Positions 41,726-44,890 of a stretch of 44,890 nt of DNA are shown piece by piece. This DNA is from an uncultured Sphingobacterium sp. GTDB lineage: Bacteria > Bacteroidota > Bacteroidia > Sphingobacteriales > Sphingobacteriaceae. Within the stretch, counting starts at the first letter, position 1. Every line of letters starts with the position of its first letter. A program made the position numbers and the translations under genes. The DNA is taken from the NCBI GenBank assembly GCA_947630335.1, contig CANRHE010000005.1, positions 1 to 44,890 on the forward strand, written 5' to 3'. Below the pieces are notes generated by a model, which did no database searches, was not told where the DNA came from, and was given only the letters and a program-made list of their open reading frames with translations.

Positions 41726-42355
41726 CTAATTTTTTGTTAGGGCTACTTTTACTCCCATTAGAACAAATACAAAACCAGATATTCTATTCATATATTTTTG
41801 AAATGTGGGCTGATTCTTAAGTTTTTGAGAGAACATACTAACAAAAAGAACTAGTGAAATATACCACATAATCCCTAAAGTAACATAGGTAAAACCCAGT
41901 ATCAAAAAAGGAAGGGCAGAGCCAATAGTATTGTGATTGACAAACTGAGGGAAAAAGGATAAAAAAAACAAAGCTACTTTGGGATTCAATACATTCGTTA
42001 TCAATCCTCTATTAAAACTTTGTAATTCATTCATTTCATAGCCTTGTATTTCAATTTTTTGATGCTTTTGAACTAATGCTTTTATACCTATAAAAATTAA
42101 ATAGGCTGCTCCCAAATACTTTATAATCATAAATGCCATAGCTGATTTTGCTAATAAAACAGTGAGGCCAAATGCAGCAAAGAAAGTATGTACTAATATT
42201 CCAGCATTAACACCCAGAGCTGCATAAATACCTGCTTTTCGACTTTCACCAATAGATGAGTTTAATACAAATAATGTATCCATTCCTGGAGTCATGATAA
42301 ATAACATAGTAGCTAACAGGTAAAACTCATAATTTATAATTCCAAACATAATCAT
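41726..42355 (-). CDS. LysE/RhtB-family amino-acid exporter
   Basis: 209 aa with about six transmembrane helices. The opening ATMLFIMTPGMDTLFVLNSSIGESRKAGIYAALGVNAG is the LysE/RhtB signature (PGxxxxxV ... G ... GxxxG), and RGLITNVLNPKVALFFLSFFPQFV is the second conserved segment. The family exports amino acids such as lysine, homoserine, threonine or leucine across the inner membrane; the substrate is not predictable. An alternative start at the third codon (MFGII) is equally likely. No regulator lies next to it. Confidence 0.92.
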   Translation of the reverse strand: MIMFGIINYEFYLLATMLFIMTPGMDTLFVLNSSIGESRKAGIYAALGVNAGILVHTFFAAFGLTVLLAKSAMAFMIIKYLGAAYLIFIGIKALVQKHQKIEIQGYEMNELQSFNRGLITNVLNPKVALFFLSFFPQFVNHNTIGSALPFLILGFTYVTLGIMWYISLVLFVSMFSQKLKNQPTFQKYMNRISGFVFVLMGVKVALTKN

Positions 42356-42489
42356 GTAGGTTAATGATCTAGCAAGATATAATTTATCTTGAAAAACAAA
42401 AAGTAATAATTATTTTTTTTAAATCAATGCTCATCAATAATTTATAATAAAGACTTAAAAATGGTTTCCAAATAATCCTATCACTTTCT

Positions 42490-42497
42490 TATGTTTG
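42490..42497 (+). promoter_or_regulatory. Minus-7 promoter element of the nuclease gene
   Basis: TATGTTTG matches TAnnTTTG exactly, with a TTTC near-match to the minus-33 box 21 bases upstream (42465-42468). It ends 4 bases before the ATG, so the transcript is predicted to be leaderless or nearly so. Confidence 0.5.
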
Positions 42498-42501
42498 CAA
42501 A

Positions 42502-42984
42502 ATGAAAAAAATCACACTATTTCTATTATTCTTATTTACTAGTACTTTATTATTAGCACAGAAAATCATTACCGGAAAAGTTATAAAGGTTGCAGATGGT
42601 GACACTTTTACTCTTCTAGATGCTAAAAACAATAAATATAAAATACGACTCTATGGTATTGATTGTCCAGAAAAGAATCAAGATTATTATGATGCGGCTA
42701 AAAATTACTTAAGCAAAGCAGTATTAAATAAAACTGTACGTGTAGAGGTGAAAAACAAAGACTTTTATCAACGTCATGTCGCTGTCGTATGGAGTCCTAA
42801 CAATTCGAATGTCAACTTAGCTCTTTTACGAAATGGTCTAGCTTGGCATTATACTCAATTTGATAAAAGTAAAATATATGCTAATGCCGAAAATGCTGCA
42901 AGACGAGCTGAAAAAAATATTTGGTCACAAAAAAAGCAATTACCTCCTTGGGAATTTAGAAAACAAAAGAAGAAGAAGAAATAG
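42502..42984 (+). CDS. Secreted thermonuclease-like (SNase) protein
   Basis: 160 aa with a signal peptide (about 1-20, ending LLLAQ). The SNase fold contains the catalytic set: D32/D34 (VADGDTF), R49 and E57 in IRLYGIDCPEKNQ, and R91 (YQRHVAV), with ALLRNGLAW further on. These residues match the calcium-dependent nuclease that cleaves DNA and RNA, so activity is likely. The protein ends in a basic tail, RKQKKKKK, which may hold it on nucleic acid or the envelope. A class IV aminotransferase gene follows after 71 bases. Confidence 0.92.
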   Translation: MKKITLFLLFLFTSTLLLAQKIITGKVIKVADGDTFTLLDAKNNKYKIRLYGIDCPEKNQDYYDAAKNYLSKAVLNKTVRVEVKNKDFYQRHVAVVWSPNNSNVNLALLRNGLAWHYTQFDKSKIYANAENAARRAEKNIWSQKKQLPPWEFRKQKKKKK

Positions 42985-43055
42985 TAGCAAATAATATTGA
43001 GTCAACTAAAAATAATACTATCTTTAAAGCTAAACCTATAATAAAAACCTATTGT

Positions 43056-43901
43056 ATGGAAACACAGTACGCCATAATTAATGGAACATTAACGGCTATT
43101 AACGAAGCTAAATTAGGAATTGATGATTTGTCAATTGTACGGGGTTATGCCATATTTGATTATTTTAAAACAATAAATAATATTCCAATTTTTTGGGAAG
43201 ATAATTTAGATCGCTTTTTTAATTCTGCAAAATTGATGGATCTTCCTATTCGATTCAGCAGAGAAGAGATAAAGAATCAAATATTATTATTAATTGAAAA
43301 AAATAATATTCCACATTCTGGCATTAAAATCCTCTTAACAGGAGGATATAGTCAAGATGGCTATACAATAGCAGATCCCAACTTAATAATTACCCAACAA
43401 TTCTTTATTAGAGATACCATACGAGAAAAAAGTGGTATGAAATTGTATTTATTCGACTTCCATAGGGCTTTTGGCACAGTAAAGTCAATAGATTATGTAA
43501 TGGGTATAAAGGCATTAAAAGTTGCAAGAGAGTTTGGGGCAGATGATGTTTTGTATTTTCAAAATAACTTGCTATCCGAATGTCCAAGAGCGAATATCTT
43601 CTTAGTAATGCCAGACGACACGGTGATTACTCCTAATACTGATGTGTTATTTGGTATTACGAAAAAACATATTTTGGAAATGTCTAAGGATATAATTAGA
43701 ATAGAGGATCGTCCTGTTAGTATAGAAGATCTTAAAAATGCCCGCGAAGCATTTATCACGAGTACAACTAAAAACATAACACCAGTAACCAGTATTGTAG
43801 GGTTAAAAGAATTTGAATTAAAAGATGGCTCAATTACTCAACAACTACAAGATTTACTAGATAAACATACAGAAGCTTATATCAGATCCTACAAAATATA
43901 G
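43056..43901 (+). CDS. Class IV PLP-dependent aminotransferase (BCAT/D-AAT type)
   Basis: 281 aa. The fold-type IV pattern is present: YAIINGTLTAINEAKLGIDDLSIVRGYAIFDYFKT at the start, K143 in TVKSIDYV as the PLP-binding lysine, and E175 in LLSECPRANIF, where most relatives have a T-E-G-S-x-S-N-I-F pattern. The altered phosphate loop (ECPRANIF) makes the substrate uncertain: branched-chain amino acids, D-alanine or an aminodeoxychorismate-lyase-like reaction are all possible. Cytosolic. No ilv, leu or pab genes are adjacent. Confidence 0.88.
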   Translation: METQYAIINGTLTAINEAKLGIDDLSIVRGYAIFDYFKTINNIPIFWEDNLDRFFNSAKLMDLPIRFSREEIKNQILLLIEKNNIPHSGIKILLTGGYSQDGYTIADPNLIITQQFFIRDTIREKSGMKLYLFDFHRAFGTVKSIDYVMGIKALKVAREFGADDVLYFQNNLLSECPRANIFLVMPDDTVITPNTDVLFGITKKHILEMSKDIIRIEDRPVSIEDLKNAREAFITSTTKNITPVTSIVGLKEFELKDGSITQQLQDLLDKHTEAYIRSYKI

Positions 43902-44059
43902 ACATTATGCTTAATTAATAAAGCACTCCTCCTTTACCTGAAATTTGTATAAGGATGCTTATTAAATAATATTTATAAACTTATTAAAGAAGTAAATGTT
44001 ATACTTAAAATAATATTTTAAATTAAAATATAGGCAGAAGGTACGATTGGATTAAACAT

Positions 44060-44890
44060 ATGGAAAACAAACAACACCTAAGATTATTTGATCTTGCTAG
44101 AAGACAAGTAGACTTGTACCCCAACCTATCTATGTTTTCACACAAGATTGATGGTGAATGGAAAAATATAGAGACTAAAGATTTTTTGAAAAAAGTTGAC
44201 TCCATTGCAAAGGGGCTTATCGCTATCGGGGTTAAAAAAAATGAAAAGGTCGGATTAATTGCCGATAGCAGTATTGCTTGGCATATAATGGATTTTGCAA
44301 TCCAACAAGTTGGTGCTGTAGTAGTAGCAATATACCCAAACATTACAGACGCTGACTATCAATACATATTCAATGATGCAGAAATTAAGTTATGTGTCGT
44401 TAGTAATAAAAATCTATATAAGCGTATAGTGAATCTTAATGATTCTATTTATACCTTAAAGTATGTATATTGTATGGATGTCGTTCCTGAAACACGCCAC
44501 TGGTCAGATTTGAAAGAAATAGGTCAGTCCGTATCAGACACGATGTTACAAGAGCGAATGGATGAAGTAAATCCAGAAGACTTAGCTACATTAATCTATA
44601 CCTCAGGGACAACAGGTAAACCTAAGGGTGTAATGCTATCTCATAGTAATATCATATACAATGCCATGTCTGCGCGTGACATTACACCATGTAAAGCCTA
44701 TGATCGTAGTTTGACATTTCTACCGCCTTGTCATGCTTATGAACGAATGGTATTATACACTTACATGTATATTGGTATTACCATCCATATTGCAGAGTCT
44801 CTAGAAAAGATTGGTAGTAATATTGGAGAAGTGAAGCCTCACATCATGACCGCTGTACCTCGTCTCCTTGAGAAAATATATGAAAAAATT
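44060..44890 (+). CDS. Long-chain acyl-CoA synthetase, 5' part
   Basis: The first 277 residues of an AMP-binding (ANL-superfamily) enzyme, cut by the right edge. The P-loop-like AMP motif TSGTTGKPKGVMLSH (181-195) and the LPPCHAYERM and HIMTAVPRLLEKIYEKI segments are typical of FadD/FAA-type long-chain fatty-acid-CoA ligases. The reaction is fatty acid + ATP + CoA to acyl-CoA. The start ATG at 44060 is chosen because the N-terminal sequence aligns with family members; the 158 bases before it hold no clear terminator or promoter. Confidence 0.9.
   Translation, partial: MENKQHLRLFDLARRQVDLYPNLSMFSHKIDGEWKNIETKDFLKKVDSIAKGLIAIGVKKNEKVGLIADSSIAWHIMDFAIQQVGAVVVAIYPNITDADYQYIFNDAEIKLCVVSNKNLYKRIVNLNDSIYTLKYVYCMDVVPETRHWSDLKEIGQSVSDTMLQERMDEVNPEDLATLIYTSGTTGKPKGVMLSHSNIIYNAMSARDITPCKAYDRSLTFLPPCHAYERMVLYTYMYIGITIHIAESLEKIGSNIGEVKPHIMTAVPRLLEKIYEKI

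Noticed and set aside
42964..42984. Frameshift at the lysine-rich end of the nuclease
   Set aside because: The AAG/AAA run looks slippage-prone, but the SNase domain is complete before it and basic tails are common, so no frameshift is needed.
44023..44343. 106-codon open frame on the minus strand at the right end
   Set aside because: Antisense to the conserved AMP-binding domain of the acyl-CoA ligase.

Overview
The window is AT-rich chromosomal DNA from a Bacteroidota bacterium, most likely a member of the Sphingobacteriales (Sphingobacterium/Pedobacter-like; this placement is inference). The grounds are a SusC/SusD outer-membrane pair, lipoproteins with late lipobox cysteines, the long Bacteroidota form of amidophosphoribosyltransferase, almost no Shine-Dalgarno sequences, and repeated matches to the Bacteroidota sigma-A minus-7 element TAnnTTTG just upstream of genes. 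No rRNA, tRNA, CRISPR array, transposase or phage gene was seen. Most of the window is ordinary core genome, with strong hairpin terminators closing many units.

Layout. 1-2.2 kb: probable start of a left-edge gene (minus), then a secreted sulfatase and a small membrane protein. 2.2-7.4 kb (minus): GreA-like factor, helical lipoprotein, folD, lepA, class II aldolase. 7.5-10.5 kb (plus): ArsC/YffB-like reductase, secreted M1 peptidase, secreted carboxypeptidase-regulatory-domain protein. 10.6-12.8 kb (minus): mgtE and a Cof-type HAD phosphatase. 12.9-14.1 kb: methyltransferase. 14.1-19.3 kb (minus): a 93-aa orphan and the susC-susD pair. 19.6-20.5 kb: class A beta-lactamase-like protein. 20.6-22.3 kb (minus): sugar-kinase-like phosphotransferase with a CBM9-like protein. 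22.5-25 kb: CNNM/HlyC-type protein, facing thioredoxin and membrane-anchored GH25. 25.2-29.6 kb (plus): amino-acid permease, FrnE/DsbA-like protein, purF. 29.7-30.8 kb (minus): OsmC-like protein and a secreted cyclophilin. 30.8-31.36 kb: the longest gene-free stretch, holding an 11-bp-phased repeat array. 31.4-34.9 kb: smc. 35-38.8 kb (minus): two adjacent LtaS-like membrane enzymes. 39-41.6 kb: valS. 41.7-44.9 kb: LysE-type exporter, secreted nuclease, class IV aminotransferase, and the 5' part of an acyl-CoA ligase.

Themes. The envelope and periphery are well represented (sulfatase, M1 peptidase, SusCD, beta-lactamase-like enzyme, GH25, LtaS-like pair, secreted nuclease and PPIase), interleaved with housekeeping genes (lepA, folD, fba, purF, smc, valS). 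No defence or biosynthetic system stands out. The most unusual signals are non-coding: the phased CGGAC array with an inverted partner at 30936-31020, operator-like palindromes at the purF and frnE-like promoters, a 19-codon upstream ORF abutting the amino-acid permease, and a group of promoters so close to the start codon that leaderless mRNAs are predicted.
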